Source of the DNA: REEB85 sp018971455
GTDB lineage: Bacteria > Pseudomonadota > Alphaproteobacteria > Acetobacterales > Acetobacteraceae
Assembly (NCBI GenBank): GCA_028871195.1
Contig: JAGWNT010000056.1
Location: forward strand, 1-27,116
Direction of reading: 5' to 3'
Length of the DNA stretch: 27,116 bases
Part shown: piece after piece, positions 1-8,767 of the stretch
Position numbering within the stretch: position 1 is the stretch's first letter
How the letters are laid out: every line of letters begins with the position of its first letter
Notes under the pieces: model-generated
Databases searched by the model: none
What the model saw: the letters and a program-made list of their open reading frames with translations, nothing else
What the model was told of the DNA's origin: nothing
Made by a program: the position numbers and the translations under genes

Positions 1-32
1 CTAGGTTCCTGCGTCCCGTTTGCAGTTCACCG

Positions 33-55
33 AAGCCGCCTCGCCAGGGCGGCTT
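33..55 (+). terminator. Stem-loop, likely terminator of a gene left of the window
   Basis: An 8-bp perfect stem (AAGCCGCC at 33-40 with GGCGGCTT at 48-55) encloses a 7-nt loop. A TTTCGCGTTTCC stretch follows, so the T-tract is short and interrupted. The arms begin AA and end TT, so the hairpin could work in either direction. No gene is visible from 1 to 128 apart from this. Confidence 0.5.
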
Positions 56-128
56 TCGCGTTTCCGGCCCCTGCCGGCTCCCCGATCACCCGCCACGGCG
101 CTGCGGCCTCACAGCAAGGAGGCCCGTC

Positions 129-278
129 ATGGGTGAGTTTGATTTCGACGTTGTCAGCGATGTGTCCGACGTGGGGCCGCGCCGCGTGCCGGCCTCCACC
201 CGGCAGGAAACGCCTCAGCCGCCGCCCGCGCCATGCCCGGACAGCACGCCGAGCGCGCCGCGCACGGCGTTGCGATAG
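129..278 (+). CDS. Small ORF with a strong Shine-Dalgarno, doubtful
   Basis: A 49-codon frame opens with ATG at 129, six bases after a near-ideal AAGGAGG at 116-122, and ends at TAG 276-278. The predicted peptide starts with an acidic segment (MGEFDFDVVSDVSDVG) and then becomes a low-complexity Pro/Arg/Ser stretch. Its second half lies antisense to the end of the DUF2066 gene, which is where the low-complexity sequence begins. I recognise no family. It could be a real short peptide, the start of a gene broken by rearrangement, or a chance frame behind a good ribosome site. The ribosome site and the non-overlapping N-terminal part are the only support. Confidence 0.25.
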   Translation: MGEFDFDVVSDVSDVGPRRVPASTRQETPQPPPAPCPDSTPSAPRTALR

Positions 279-964
279 GCGGCATCGAACGACACGCCGC
301 GCACGCCCCAGGCACTCTCGCGCCCCTGCCAGCGCAGGTGCCAGGCCCCCACCCAGCCGAAATCGGCGTCGCTCCAGCGCAGCGTGCCGACCAGGGTGGG
401 CAGGGCCGCGGGCGTGGCGGTGGGCGGAACGGCCACCGGCAGGACGATGTGCAGCGCGTAGCGGTCCGCCGCGGCGAGCAGCGCCTCGCGCTGGCGCTCG
501 CCGGCATCGGCATCGGCGGTGAGGGGGTAGGTGTCCGCGCGGTCGTGGATGGTGATGTGCATGGCGAGATCGGGGCGCGGTCCCTGCCAGGGATGCTCGC
601 CGAGCGCGCGCAGGGCGGCGGCGATGCGCGCCGGCGCGAAATGCGCCACCAGCGTGAAGGGCCGGTCCCGCGAGCCCTGCTCGTCGTGGTGCGGCTCGTC
701 GGACATGCGGTCGATATAGGCGAAATCGGTTGCCATCGCCCCGGCCTGGGCGCCCAGGGCCGCCACCCGCGGATCGCCGCGCAGGGCCGGGTTGCCGGAG
801 ACCTTGACCAGCACGTCGGCGAGGCAGGCCGCCAGCCCCGCGCCGCGCGTGGCGGGCACGGTTCCGGAGACGATGGTCTGCGCGCCATAGAGCGTCTGCG
901 CCGCTGCCGGCGCAGCGGGCAGCGCGAGCAGCAGGGCGATCATCGGGCCGTGATGCCGGGCCAT
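215..964 (-). CDS. DUF2066 domain-containing exported protein
   Basis: This is a 249-residue protein with a Sec signal peptide at its N-terminus (MARHHGPMIALLLALPAAPAAAQ, cleavage near residue 23). The mature part carries features I associate with DUF2066: a TIVSGT segment, a CLADVLVKVSGNPAL block, an FAYIDRM segment, a DEQGSRDRPF block and an RPDLAMHI strand. The molecular function of DUF2066 is not known, and an envelope location follows from the signal peptide. The start at 964 was chosen over longer in-frame options because a GAGGGAG ribosome site lies a few bases upstream and the signal peptide begins there. It is the last gene of a minus-strand set, 56 bp after the SDR gene. It ends in a Gly-rich tail. 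Confidence 0.75.
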   Translation of the reverse strand: MARHHGPMIALLLALPAAPAAAQTLYGAQTIVSGTVPATRGAGLAACLADVLVKVSGNPALRGDPRVAALGAQAGAMATDFAYIDRMSDEPHHDEQGSRDRPFTLVAHFAPARIAAALRALGEHPWQGPRPDLAMHITIHDRADTYPLTADADAGERQREALLAAADRYALHIVLPVAVPPTATPAALPTLVGTLRWSDADFGWVGAWHLRWQGRESAWGVRGVSFDAAYRNAVRGALGVLSGHGAGGG

Positions 965-1020
965 GGGCGTTGCTCCCTCATGCCGGAATGCCGGTCTCGC
1001 GGGCCGGTGCCGCCGGCGGG

Positions 1021-1722
1021 TCAGTCGGGCTCGTAGATCATCTTGCGCGTCATGCCGCCATCGATGACGAATTCGGCGCCGGTGATGAAACCACTCTCCG
1101 GGCCGATCAGGAAAGCCGCCATCGATGCGATGTCGGCCGGCGTGCCGACCCGCCCGGCCGGGTGCTGGGCATGGTCGATCGGGCGCAGCGCCGCGCCATT
1201 CGTGTCGATCCAACCCGGGCTGATGCAGTTGACGCGGATCTCCGGCCCGAGGCTGACCGACAGCGCATGGGTAAGCGCCACCAGCCCGCCCTTGCTGGCG
1301 GCATAGGCCTCGGTGTCGGCCTCCGACATGCGCGCCCGGGTGGAGGCGATGGTGACGATGGCGCCCTTCGCCGCGCGCAGCAGCGGTGTGGCGGCGCGGG
1401 CGAGCAGGAATGTGCTGGTGAGGTTGGTGGCCAGGACCCGGTTCCATTCGGCCAGGCCGAGCGCTGTGACCGGCTTGCGGATCATGATGCCGGCATTGCA
1501 GATCAGCGCATCGAGGCGGCCCTCGCCGGCCGCGATGCCGGCGACCAGCGTGGCGACCGCCGCCTCGTCGGCGATATCGGCCACGACGTGGCGGCCGAGC
1601 GACGGCGCCGGCCGGAGATCGGCGCCCACCACGTGCCACCCGCGCTCGTGCAGATCGGCCGCGATGGCGGCGCCGATGCCGCCGGCCGCGCCGGTGACCA
1701 GGGCCACCCGGCGGGCGCTCAC
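1021..1722 (-). CDS. SDR family NAD(P)-dependent oxidoreductase
   Basis: This 233-residue protein is a classical short-chain dehydrogenase of usual length (about 250). It has the Rossmann dinucleotide motif TGAAGGIG at residues 10-17, the NAG motif at 76-78, the structural Asn100 and the catalytic Ser127, Tyr140 and Lys144 (YAASK). The C-terminal INCISPGWI-like and FVIDGG segments are typical. Asp35 after the second strand (GADLR) favours NAD over NADP, by family knowledge. The substrate cannot be read from the sequence. The GTG start at 1722 shares four bases with the TGA of the upstream serine hydrolase, a classic translational-coupling overlap, so the two are almost certainly co-transcribed. 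Much longer upstream frames on this strand are only read-through of the hydrolase gene in another phase. Confidence 0.88.
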   Translation of the reverse strand: MSARRVALVTGAAGGIGAAIAADLHERGWHVVGADLRPAPSLGRHVVADIADEAAVATLVAGIAAGEGRLDALICNAGIMIRKPVTALGLAEWNRVLATNLTSTFLLARAATPLLRAAKGAIVTIASTRARMSEADTEAYAASKGGLVALTHALSVSLGPEIRVNCISPGWIDTNGAALRPIDHAQHPAGRVGTPADIASMAAFLIGPESGFITGAEFVIDGGMTRKMIYEPD

Positions 1723-2843
1723 TGCAGCGCGCCCATCACGTGGCCGATCCACGCATCGAGGGCGGCGGGGTCGATCCAGCGCAGCACCGCGACCAGCTCG
1801 TGTGCCGGGTCGATCCAGGTGACGTTGCCGCCCGCGCCGATGGCGAAGAAGCTCTCGGCACTGGCCGATGGCTGGTAGGCGCGCCCGGTATTGAGCCACC
1901 AGAACAGGCCGTACTGTGCATTGATCGGGCAGGGCGCGACCGATTGCCGCACCCAGGATTCGGGAAGGATCCGCCGCCCGCCCCATATACCGCCGCGCAG
2001 CATCATCAGGCCGATGCGCGCCTGGTCTTCGGCGTGGATGAACACGCCGCCGCCCCAGTGGCCGCCACCGGAGACCGACTGGACCGCCTGCCCGCCGATC
2101 TCGACGAACGAGTTGGCGTAGCCCTCCCAGCACCAATCCGCCGAAGCGCCGAGCGGGGCCATCACGCGCTCGGCGAACACGGCCGGCAGCGCGCGGCCGA
2201 AACGCCGCAGCAGCGCAAGGCTGAGCCGGTTCACGCGCACGTCGTTGTATTCCCAGTAGCTGCCCGGCGCCTGGAGCGGCCGCGCGGTGCCCTTGGCGTG
2301 GCCCGGGTGGCCGCGGAACTCGGAGGCGAGCGTGCGGTAGCGGTCGATCATGTCCGATTTGCCGAACAGCGTGCCTTCCCATTCGCTGGTCTGCTGCAGC
2401 ATGTGCCGCCAGGTGATCGGGGCGTTGTGCGGCGGGTCGAACCCGCCATCGTGAACGCTTTGCCCGATCGGGGCGTCGATGTCCGCGATCAGCCCGTCCG
2501 CGACTGCGAGGCCGGCGAGGATGGAGAGGTAGCTCTTGGCGACGCTGAACGTCATGTCCACCTGCCGCGTATCGCCCCAGGAGGCGACGAGGCGGCCATG
2601 GCGCAGCAGCATCCCGTTCGGCGGGCCGCGCGGGGCGGTGCGGCCGATGATTTTGTTGTCCGGGGGCGGTTCGAAATTGCCGGCCTCGAGCTGGGCGCGG
2701 ATGTCGCGCCGCCACGGCGTCTCGTGGCTCTGGGCGAAGGCGATGGCGGCGTCGAGGCGGGCGGCATCAAATCCCGCCTCCGTCGCGGAGCGGCGCAGCC
2801 ACGTGCCGCCATCGGCAGGCGGCACATAGGCGGGATCGGTCAT
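1719..2843 (-). CDS. Serine hydrolase of the beta-lactamase / class C family
   Basis: This 374-residue protein resembles the beta-lactamase-fold serine hydrolases (Pfam Beta-lactamase), which include esterases, D-aminopeptidases and 6-aminohexanoate-dimer-type hydrolases. The nucleophile motif is Ser100-Val-Ala-Lys103. A Tyr199-Asn200-Asp201 motif takes the place of the second YxN box, and a His261-Trp-Gly-Gly-Gly segment and a late GAGGN segment follow. I see no signal peptide, so the enzyme is probably cytoplasmic and unlikely to be a secreted beta-lactamase. It overlaps the SDR gene by 4 bp, suggesting the two act on one small molecule (inference). The ATG at 2843 has no visible Shine-Dalgarno: the preceding mRNA reads GGATCCCCCCGC, and a large stem-loop lies just upstream. 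Substrate unknown. Confidence 0.85.
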   Translation of the reverse strand: MTDPAYVPPADGGTWLRRSATEAGFDAARLDAAIAFAQSHETPWRRDIRAQLEAGNFEPPPDNKIIGRTAPRGPPNGMLLRHGRLVASWGDTRQVDMTFSVAKSYLSILAGLAVADGLIADIDAPIGQSVHDGGFDPPHNAPITWRHMLQQTSEWEGTLFGKSDMIDRYRTLASEFRGHPGHAKGTARPLQAPGSYWEYNDVRVNRLSLALLRRFGRALPAVFAERVMAPLGASADWCWEGYANSFVEIGGQAVQSVSGGGHWGGGVFIHAEDQARIGLMMLRGGIWGGRRILPESWVRQSVAPCPINAQYGLFWWLNTGRAYQPSASAESFFAIGAGGNVTWIDPAHELVAVLRWIDPAALDAWIGHVMGALQ

Positions 2844-2854
2844 GCGGGGGGATC

Positions 2855-2898
2855 CGTCGCTGTCCAGGCCCCCATCATGCCGGGCCTCGACAGCGACG
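2855..2898. other. Large inverted repeat between porin and serine hydrolase
   Basis: The arms CGTCGCTGTC (2855-2864) and GACAGCGACG (2889-2898) pair perfectly. After a single mismatch, the inner arms AGGCCC (2866-2871) and GGGCCT (2882-2887) also pair, leaving a 10-nt loop. It sits 17 bp after the porin stop codon in the direction of transcription. It also lies just before the start codon of the serine hydrolase. There is no T-tract on the minus strand, so it may be a Rho-dependent or mRNA-stabilising 3' end of the porin message rather than a canonical terminator. Confidence 0.6.
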
Positions 2899-2914
2899 CA
2901 AGGGTGGGGCGGTT

Positions 2915-4147
2915 TCAGAAACCCAGGACGAAATCCGACGCGATGGTGAAGGCACCCCGGTCCCGGCCGCCATTGAACGGTTTCACGTTGTTCAGCGCCG
3001 TGTCGTAGCGGAGTTCCGGGCGGATCAGCAGGCCGCTGACCGGCGCCGGCAGGGCCGGCTTGTAGGTGACGCCCAGCGTCAGCGCGCCATAGGTGGTGGC
3101 CCTGCCGGTGCCATAGGAGGTGTTGGGGTTGCCGAGCTGGGCGTTGACGGCATCGAGATTGCCGGGGAAGGCGCCGACATAGAAACCCTTGCCATCGGCC
3201 CAGACCTCGGCGCGCCCGTTCAGCGTCAGCGTGTCGTTCAGCGCGTACTGGGCATATTGCGCCACCCCGCCGCCATCGGCCTTGAAGAAATCATCGCGGA
3301 TGTAGTTCAGCTCGGTGGTCAGGGTCAGCTTGTCGCTGGCCTTGTAGGTGATCACGATGTCGTTGTAATAGCGCATGTAATTATTGGCGTTCGGCACGAC
3401 GGTGCTGGGATTTTCCGGGCCGATATGCGCCAGGGCCAGGATGGTCAGATTGCCGCCCAGCAGCGTGAAATTCGCGCCGACGATGCCGGCCGGGGCCGAG
3501 TTGTTGTCGCCGCTGCCGAAGCTGGTGTTCACGCCCGTATCGAGGCCGAGATACAGATCGACGACCGGGGAGGCGTGCACCACGGCCAACCCGCCGGTGT
3601 GCTTCAGCGGCAGACCGAAATTGAAAATGTACGAGTGCGAGTAGAACGGGTTGGTCGATGGATCGATCGTCTCATAGCCGAGAGGCGTGGGAAACTGGCC
3701 GATCTTGAGGTCGATGCCGCCGGGGGTGAGCACCGGCATGTGCAGGGTGACGTTGGCCTCGACGATGTCGAGCTGGTAGCGCGTCGATATCGAGCGGTCG
3801 AGCTCGCCGAGGAAGTGGGTGTAGCGGGCATCCGAGCCGTACAGGCCCTGCAACTTGAAACCGACATCCCAGCCGGTCTGCTTCGGATCGATCTGGCGCT
3901 GCATGGTGAACAGCGCCTGGTTCAGCGTCGCCTGGTTGGCGTGGTCGGTGAAGAGCTGGCCGAAATTGGTCTTGGGATCGGCGAGGTTGAAGGTCACCCC
4001 GCCCTCGAACTGGGCGGAGAGCTTGATGCCGCTCATCCAGGAGCCGGCCGGCGGGCTGTCGGCCCGGGCCGGAGCGGCGAGACAGGCCGCCAGTCCGAAG
4101 GCCGCGGTGGCCGGAGCGAGGGAGCGCAGGGTCTGGCGTGTCATCAT
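2915..4147 (-). CDS. Outer-membrane beta-barrel porin, BBP2/OmpL-like
   Basis: This exported protein of about 410 residues starts with a signal peptide (MMTRQTLRSLAPATAAFGLA.., Ala-x-Ala cleavage before DSPP). The body alternates polar and apolar residues with many Tyr, Asn, Gly and Thr, and ends in Phe (VLGF), as outer-membrane barrels do. The block DLKIGQFPTPLGYETIDP and the following YSHSYIFNFGLPLKHTG segment are the signature I associate with BBP2 (putative beta-barrel porin-2). Such porins are often found near glnB/glnK, amtB or glnA in Alphaproteobacteria, and this one follows glnA on the same strand. The start at 4147 is preferred to the frame opening at 4231, because that longer form would overlap the sigma-54-like promoter at 4220-4235 and would hide the signal peptide. 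The role as a diffusion channel for nitrogen compounds is inference. Confidence 0.82.
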   Translation of the reverse strand: MMTRQTLRSLAPATAAFGLAACLAAPARADSPPAGSWMSGIKLSAQFEGGVTFNLADPKTNFGQLFTDHANQATLNQALFTMQRQIDPKQTGWDVGFKLQGLYGSDARYTHFLGELDRSISTRYQLDIVEANVTLHMPVLTPGGIDLKIGQFPTPLGYETIDPSTNPFYSHSYIFNFGLPLKHTGGLAVVHASPVVDLYLGLDTGVNTSFGSGDNNSAPAGIVGANFTLLGGNLTILALAHIGPENPSTVVPNANNYMRYYNDIVITYKASDKLTLTTELNYIRDDFFKADGGGVAQYAQYALNDTLTLNGRAEVWADGKGFYVGAFPGNLDAVNAQLGNPNTSYGTGRATTYGALTLGVTYKPALPAPVSGLLIRPELRYDTALNNVKPFNGGRDRGAFTIASDFVLGF

Positions 4148-4219
4148 CGTTCTGGTTGAATCCCATGATTGGCGGGGCCACCGCCGGCCGGTCTGGACCG
4201 AGCGGTCTGTATTCGGCCC

Positions 4220-4235
4220 TTCAAGGATCATGCCA
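4220..4235 (-). promoter_or_regulatory. Sigma-54-like -24/-12 promoter for the porin gene
   Basis: On the minus strand the sequence is TGGCATGATCCTTGAA. Against the consensus TGGCACG-N4-TTGCW the GG, the spacing and TTG are right, while the -12 C is replaced by A and one -24 C by T. The start site would fall near 4208, leaving about 60 nt of leader before the ATG at 4147. The match is imperfect at the important -12 C, so it is weaker than the other three candidates in this window. Confidence 0.45.
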
Positions 4236-4365
4236 GCCGGGAAATGTGATGGAATCGGCGGCAGTCGAAGCGATATCGTCGCAGAATAACCTAAAATTCG
4301 GGCATATGGCGCAAATCAGATCATCGCATTGCCGCTCGAAGCCGAATTGCCCCTATGAGGCAGGC

Positions 4366-4402
4366 CGAAAAAGCAAAACCCGCGGCCGTTGCCGGCCGCG
4401 GG
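4366..4402 (-). terminator. Rho-independent terminator of glnA
   Basis: A perfect 10-bp stem (CCCGCGGCCG at 4379-4388 with CGGCCGCGGG at 4393-4402) has a 4-nt loop. Read on the minus strand it is followed directly by TTTTGCTTTTT. It lies 26 bp after the glnA stop. It separates glnA from the porin gene, which therefore needs its own promoter. Confidence 0.9.
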
Positions 4403-4428
4403 TCGCTCAGCACGAATGATGAGACGGA

Positions 4429-5874
<1,446 letters not shown>

Positions 5875-5900
5875 ACTTCGGTTTCCCTCGTCGCTAATCG

Positions 5901-5919
5901 CCGCCGGATCCCCCGGCGG
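5901..5919. other. Short GC stem-loop in the glnB-glnA spacer
   Basis: CCGCCGG (5901-5907) pairs with CCGGCGG (5913-5919) around a 5-nt loop. There is no T-tract on the minus strand, so it is unlikely to terminate transcription. It could be an mRNA processing or stability element that sets the glnB:glnA ratio. That role is inference. Confidence 0.35.
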
Positions 5920-5968
5920 GCTGGGTTGAGCATTCCGCCAGTCCCCCGGCGGTCTGGGGTCTCAGTAT

Positions 5969-6307
5969 TCAGATGGCATCCTGGCCGCGTTCGCCGGTGC
6001 GGATGCGCACCACCTCCTCGATGGAGCTCACGAAAATCTTGCCGTCGCCGATACGCCCCGTGCGGGCGGCGTTGACGATGGCCTCCACCGCGCGTTCCAC
6101 GATATCGTCGTCGCAGACCACCTCGATCTTCACCTTGGGCAGAAAATCGACGACATACTCGGCCCCGCGATAGAGTTCCGTATGCCCTTTCTGGCGGCCG
6201 AATCCCTTGGCCTCGACGACCGTGATGCCTTGCAGGCCGACCTCGTGCAGCGCCTCCTTCACCTCATCAAGCTTGAACGGTTTGATAACCGCTTCGATCT
6301 TCTTCAT
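5969..6307 (-). CDS. glnB: Nitrogen regulatory protein P-II
   Basis: This is a 112-residue PII signal protein of canonical length. It starts MKKIEAVIKPFKLDEVKEAL and has the T-loop segment with Tyr51 (ELYRGAEYVVDFLPK), the residue uridylylated by GlnD. The C-terminal block GDGKIFV and the arginines of RIRTGE bind ATP/2-oxoglutarate in the family. PII senses 2-oxoglutarate and the glutamine-driven uridylylation state, and acts on GlnE, NtrB and sometimes AmtB. First gene of the glnB-glnA operon. The ribosome site is weak (GAAAGCG). I call it GlnB rather than GlnK because it is paired with glnA and no amtB is present. Confidence 0.96.
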   Translation of the reverse strand: MKKIEAVIKPFKLDEVKEALHEVGLQGITVVEAKGFGRQKGHTELYRGAEYVVDFLPKVKIEVVCDDDIVERAVEAIVNAARTGRIGDGKIFVSSIEEVVRIRTGERGQDAI

Positions 6308-6394
6308 CGCGCTTTCAACACCCGGAACGCCGGCTGTCCTCCCTCAGGGTCTGGTTGTCGGTAGGCTGCGCCAAGGAAGGCGTCGAGGCAGGTT

Positions 6395-6410
6395 TGCATG
6401 TTGCGTGCCA
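6395..6410 (-). promoter_or_regulatory. Sigma-54 -24/-12 promoter of glnB-glnA
   Basis: The minus-strand sequence TGGCACGCAACATGCA matches the sigma-54 consensus TGGCACG-N4-TTGCW at every informative position except one T in the -12 element. A start near 6383 would give a leader of about 76 nt before the glnB ATG. NtrC-dependent sigma-54 control of glnBA is well established in proteobacteria. I could not identify a convincing paired NtrC site upstream (6410-6590). Confidence 0.75.
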
Positions 6411-6591
6411 CCCCGCAATCGACCGCGCCCGCCCGCGCCCGGCCGCGAATATGCCCATAGTTGCGGCACGCTCCCGCGCCCGTTGCTTGGGCGGGTCCTG
6501 CCTGTTTTCGCGCCATGCGCGGCTTGGTTGAACGGGGGGCGGATCGGACCCATAGTGCGGCCCTTCCATCCCATCCCGAGGCTTGGCCACC

Positions 6592-7794
6592 GTGAAGACC
6601 CCGAACGCCCTGCTTTCCGCCACCGGCACCACCATCTTCACGGTGATGTCCGCCCTCGCAGCCCAGCACGGCGCGATCAATCTCGGCCAGGGTTTCCCCG
6701 ACACTGACGGGCCGGCCGACGTCGTGCGGGCCGCCGCCGACGCGTTGATGGACGGGCGCAACCAGTACCCGCCGATGACCGGCGTGCCCGAGCTGCGCCA
6801 GGCCGTGGCGGCGACGAATCGCCGCTTCTACGGCCTGGACGTCGATCCCGACAGCGAGGTCGTGGTGACCTCGGGGGCGACCGAGGCGATCACCGCCAGC
6901 CTGATGGCCCTGCTCGATCCGGGCGACGAGGTGGTGCTGATCGAGCCGCTCTATGACACCTACCTGCCGGTGGTCCGCCTGCTCGGCGCCATTCCCCGCC
7001 TGGTGCGGCTGGCGCCGCCCAAATGGGAGCTGCCGCGCGCCGAACTGGCCGCCGCCTTCGGGCCGAAGACCAAGGCGATCCTTCTCAACACCCCGATGAA
7101 CCCGACCGGCAAGGTGTTCACCGCGGCGGAACTCGCCTTCATCGGCGAGCTGCTGCAGAAGCACGATGCCTATGCGGTGTGCGACGAGGTGTATGAACAC
7201 CTGACCTTCGACGGCTGGCGGCATATTCCGCTGATGACCCTGCCGGGCCTGCGCGAGCGCTGCCTGCGCATCGGCAGCGCCGGCAAAACCTTCTCGCTGA
7301 CCGGTTGGAAGATCGGCTACATCACCGCACCCCGGGCGCTCGCCAGCGTGGCGGCCAAGGCGCACCAGAACCTCACCTTCACCACCGCCCCCAACCTGCA
7401 GCGGGCGGTTGCTGTGGGCCTGGCCAAGGATGATGCCTATTTCGCGGGGCTCGCCGGCGCCCTGGCGGCCAAGCGGGACCGGCTTTCCGCCGGCCTCGCC
7501 CGCATCGGCATGGCCGTGCTGCCGACGCAGGGCAGCTATTTCGTCACCGCTGATTTCACGCCCCTGGGCTTCGCGGGCGACGACGTGGCGTTCTGCCGCC
7601 ACATCACCGAGGCGGCGCGCGTGACGGCGATTCCGGTCACCGCCTTCTACGAAGGCGAGGCGCCCTCGCATTTCGCCCGTTTCGCCTTCTGCAAGCGCGA
7701 TGAGGTGCTGGACGAGGCGGTGGCGCGGCTTGAGCGGCATTTCGCGCATGATTCGGCCGCCGCGACATTGACGTCGCGGGCTGCTTCGGCGTAG
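6592..7794 (+). CDS. Pyridoxal-phosphate aminotransferase, class I/II
   Basis: This 400-residue fold-type I aminotransferase is close in pattern to the kynurenine/methionine/N-succinyl-diaminopimelate aminotransferase group. Landmarks are NLGQGFPD near the N-terminus, NQYPPMTGVPELRQAV, SGATEAI, LLNTPMNPTGKV, the VCDEVYEHL block with the PLP-binding Asp, and SAGKTFSLTGWKIGY, in which Lys232 is the Schiff-base lysine. The specific amino donor cannot be read from the sequence. GTG at 6592 is preferred because a CGAGG ribosome site lies ten bases before it; an in-frame TTG at 6583 is too close to that site. It is divergent from glnB, with 284 bp between them. Confidence 0.9.
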   Translation: MKTPNALLSATGTTIFTVMSALAAQHGAINLGQGFPDTDGPADVVRAAADALMDGRNQYPPMTGVPELRQAVAATNRRFYGLDVDPDSEVVVTSGATEAITASLMALLDPGDEVVLIEPLYDTYLPVVRLLGAIPRLVRLAPPKWELPRAELAAAFGPKTKAILLNTPMNPTGKVFTAAELAFIGELLQKHDAYAVCDEVYEHLTFDGWRHIPLMTLPGLRERCLRIGSAGKTFSLTGWKIGYITAPRALASVAAKAHQNLTFTTAPNLQRAVAVGLAKDDAYFAGLAGALAAKRDRLSAGLARIGMAVLPTQGSYFVTADFTPLGFAGDDVAFCRHITEAARVTAIPVTAFYEGEAPSHFARFAFCKRDEVLDEAVARLERHFAHDSAAATLTSRAASA

Positions 7795-7797
7795 AGC
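7768..7797 (+). promoter_or_regulatory. Possible promoter for tRNA-His
   Basis: A TTGACG -35-like hexamer (7768-7773) and a poor TAGAGC -10-like hexamer (7792-7797) are 18 bp apart, inside the last codons and stop of the aminotransferase gene. They point at the tRNA that starts at 7830. The region also forms an 8-bp stem (CGCGGGCT 7775-7782 with AGCCCGCG 7795-7802) without a T-tract. It may instead be the 3' hairpin of the aminotransferase mRNA. Confidence 0.35.
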
Positions 7798-7829
7798 CCG
7801 CGCACTGGATCGGGGGGCAGCCTCTCGAT

Positions 7830-7906
7830 GGCGGACGTAGCTCAGCTGGTAGAGCGCCAGGTTGTGGTCTTGGATGTCACGGGTTCGAGCCCCGTCGTTC
7901 GCCCCA
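7830..7906 (+). tRNA. tRNA-His (GTG anticodon)
   Basis: A full cloverleaf folds here. The acceptor GCGGACG pairs with CGTTCGC, and an extra G at position -1 faces C73, the identity mark of histidine tRNA. The D-arm is GCTC..GAGC. The anticodon stem CCAGG/CTTGG carries the loop TTGTGGT with anticodon GTG, and the T-arm is CGGG-TTCGAGC-CCCG. The CCA end is encoded (7904-7906). A TTTTT run follows immediately. Confidence 0.96.
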
Positions 7907-7925
7907 GTTTTTCCCTCCCCCGCCG

Positions 7926-8729
7926 ATGACCCGCAGCGTCGCCATTGGCGGGCTCGGCGCCATCGGCTTCGACCTTGCCCGCGCGCTCGACCGCGGCGTG
8001 GAGGGGCTGCGGCTGGTCGCCGTGGCGTCCCGCGACCCGGTGCGCGCGGCCGAGCGCGTCGCCGGCTTCGCCCATCGGCCGGAGGTGGTGCCGCTGGCCG
8101 GGCTGGCGGCGGCCGACATCGTGGTGGAGGCGGCGCCCGCCGCGGTGTTCGAGGCCATCGCCGGCCCGGCCATCGCGGCCGGGCGCATTTTCGTGCCGAG
8201 TTCGGTGGGCGCCCTCCTGCCGCGCATTCACCTGGTGGAGCAGGCGCGCGCGAGCGGCGCCAGAATCGTCGTGCCGACCGGGGCGCTGCTCGGGCTTGAC
8301 GCGGTGCGGGCCTGCGCGGAGGGCGTGGTCGAGAGCGTGTCCATCGAGACGCGCAAGCCGCCGGGGGGGCTGGCCGGCGCGCCCTATCTCGCGCGCAACG
8401 GCATCGACGTGGCGGCGATCACCACGCCCACACTGGTCTTCGAGGGCAATGCGCTCGACGCCGCCGCCGGGTTTCCAGCCAATGTCAACGTCGCGGCGGC
8501 CCTGGCCCTGGCCGGCATCGGGCCGCTGCGCACCACGGTCCGGATTTGGGCCGATCCGGGCGTGACCCGCAACATCCATACCATCCGGGTCGAGGCCGAG
8601 GCCGCACGGCTGACCATGACGGTGGAAAACGTGCCGAGCGAGGCGAATCCGCGCACCGGCCGACTCACCCCGCTCTCGGTGCTGGCCTGCCTGCGCGGCC
8701 TGGTGGCGACGCTGAAGGTGGGGAGCTGA
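7926..8729 (+). CDS. L-aspartate dehydrogenase
   Basis: This 267-residue protein has the length and motifs of the aspartate dehydrogenase family (NadX/AspDH). The N-terminal dinucleotide motif is GGLGAIG. A VPSSVGAL segment, PTGALLGLDAV, the TRKPP segment and FPANVNVAAALALAGIG follow. The ADPGVTRNIHTI block contains the family's catalytic-type His218. The enzyme converts L-aspartate to iminoaspartate/oxaloacetate with NAD(P) and either feeds NAD synthesis or releases ammonia. No nadA or nadC gene is adjacent, so an amino-acid catabolic role next to amino-acid transport genes is plausible (inference). The ATG lies only 19 nt after the encoded CCA of tRNA-His and has a pyrimidine-rich leader with no Shine-Dalgarno. 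Confidence 0.85.
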   Translation: MTRSVAIGGLGAIGFDLARALDRGVEGLRLVAVASRDPVRAAERVAGFAHRPEVVPLAGLAAADIVVEAAPAAVFEAIAGPAIAAGRIFVPSSVGALLPRIHLVEQARASGARIVVPTGALLGLDAVRACAEGVVESVSIETRKPPGGLAGAPYLARNGIDVAAITTPTLVFEGNALDAAAGFPANVNVAAALALAGIGPLRTTVRIWADPGVTRNIHTIRVEAEAARLTMTVENVPSEANPRTGRLTPLSVLACLRGLVATLKVGS

Positions 8730-8767
8730 CCCCACGGCGGTGGCTGCGTGGCAGGGGCGGGGCAGGG

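Noticed and set aside
1723..2715. Upstream extension of the SDR frame across the serine hydrolase gene
   Set aside because: The extra sequence is Arg/Ala/Pro-rich out-of-phase reading of the hydrolase gene. The SDR fold starts right at the GTG at 1722.
4148..4231. N-terminal extension of the porin to an ATG at 4231
   Set aside because: It would place 28 charged residues before a good signal peptide and overlap the candidate promoter. The start at 4147 fits better.
6411..6591. Search for paired NtrC sites upstream of glnB
   Set aside because: No GCAC-N-GTGC-type dyad was convincing by eye. A matrix scan would be needed to claim one.
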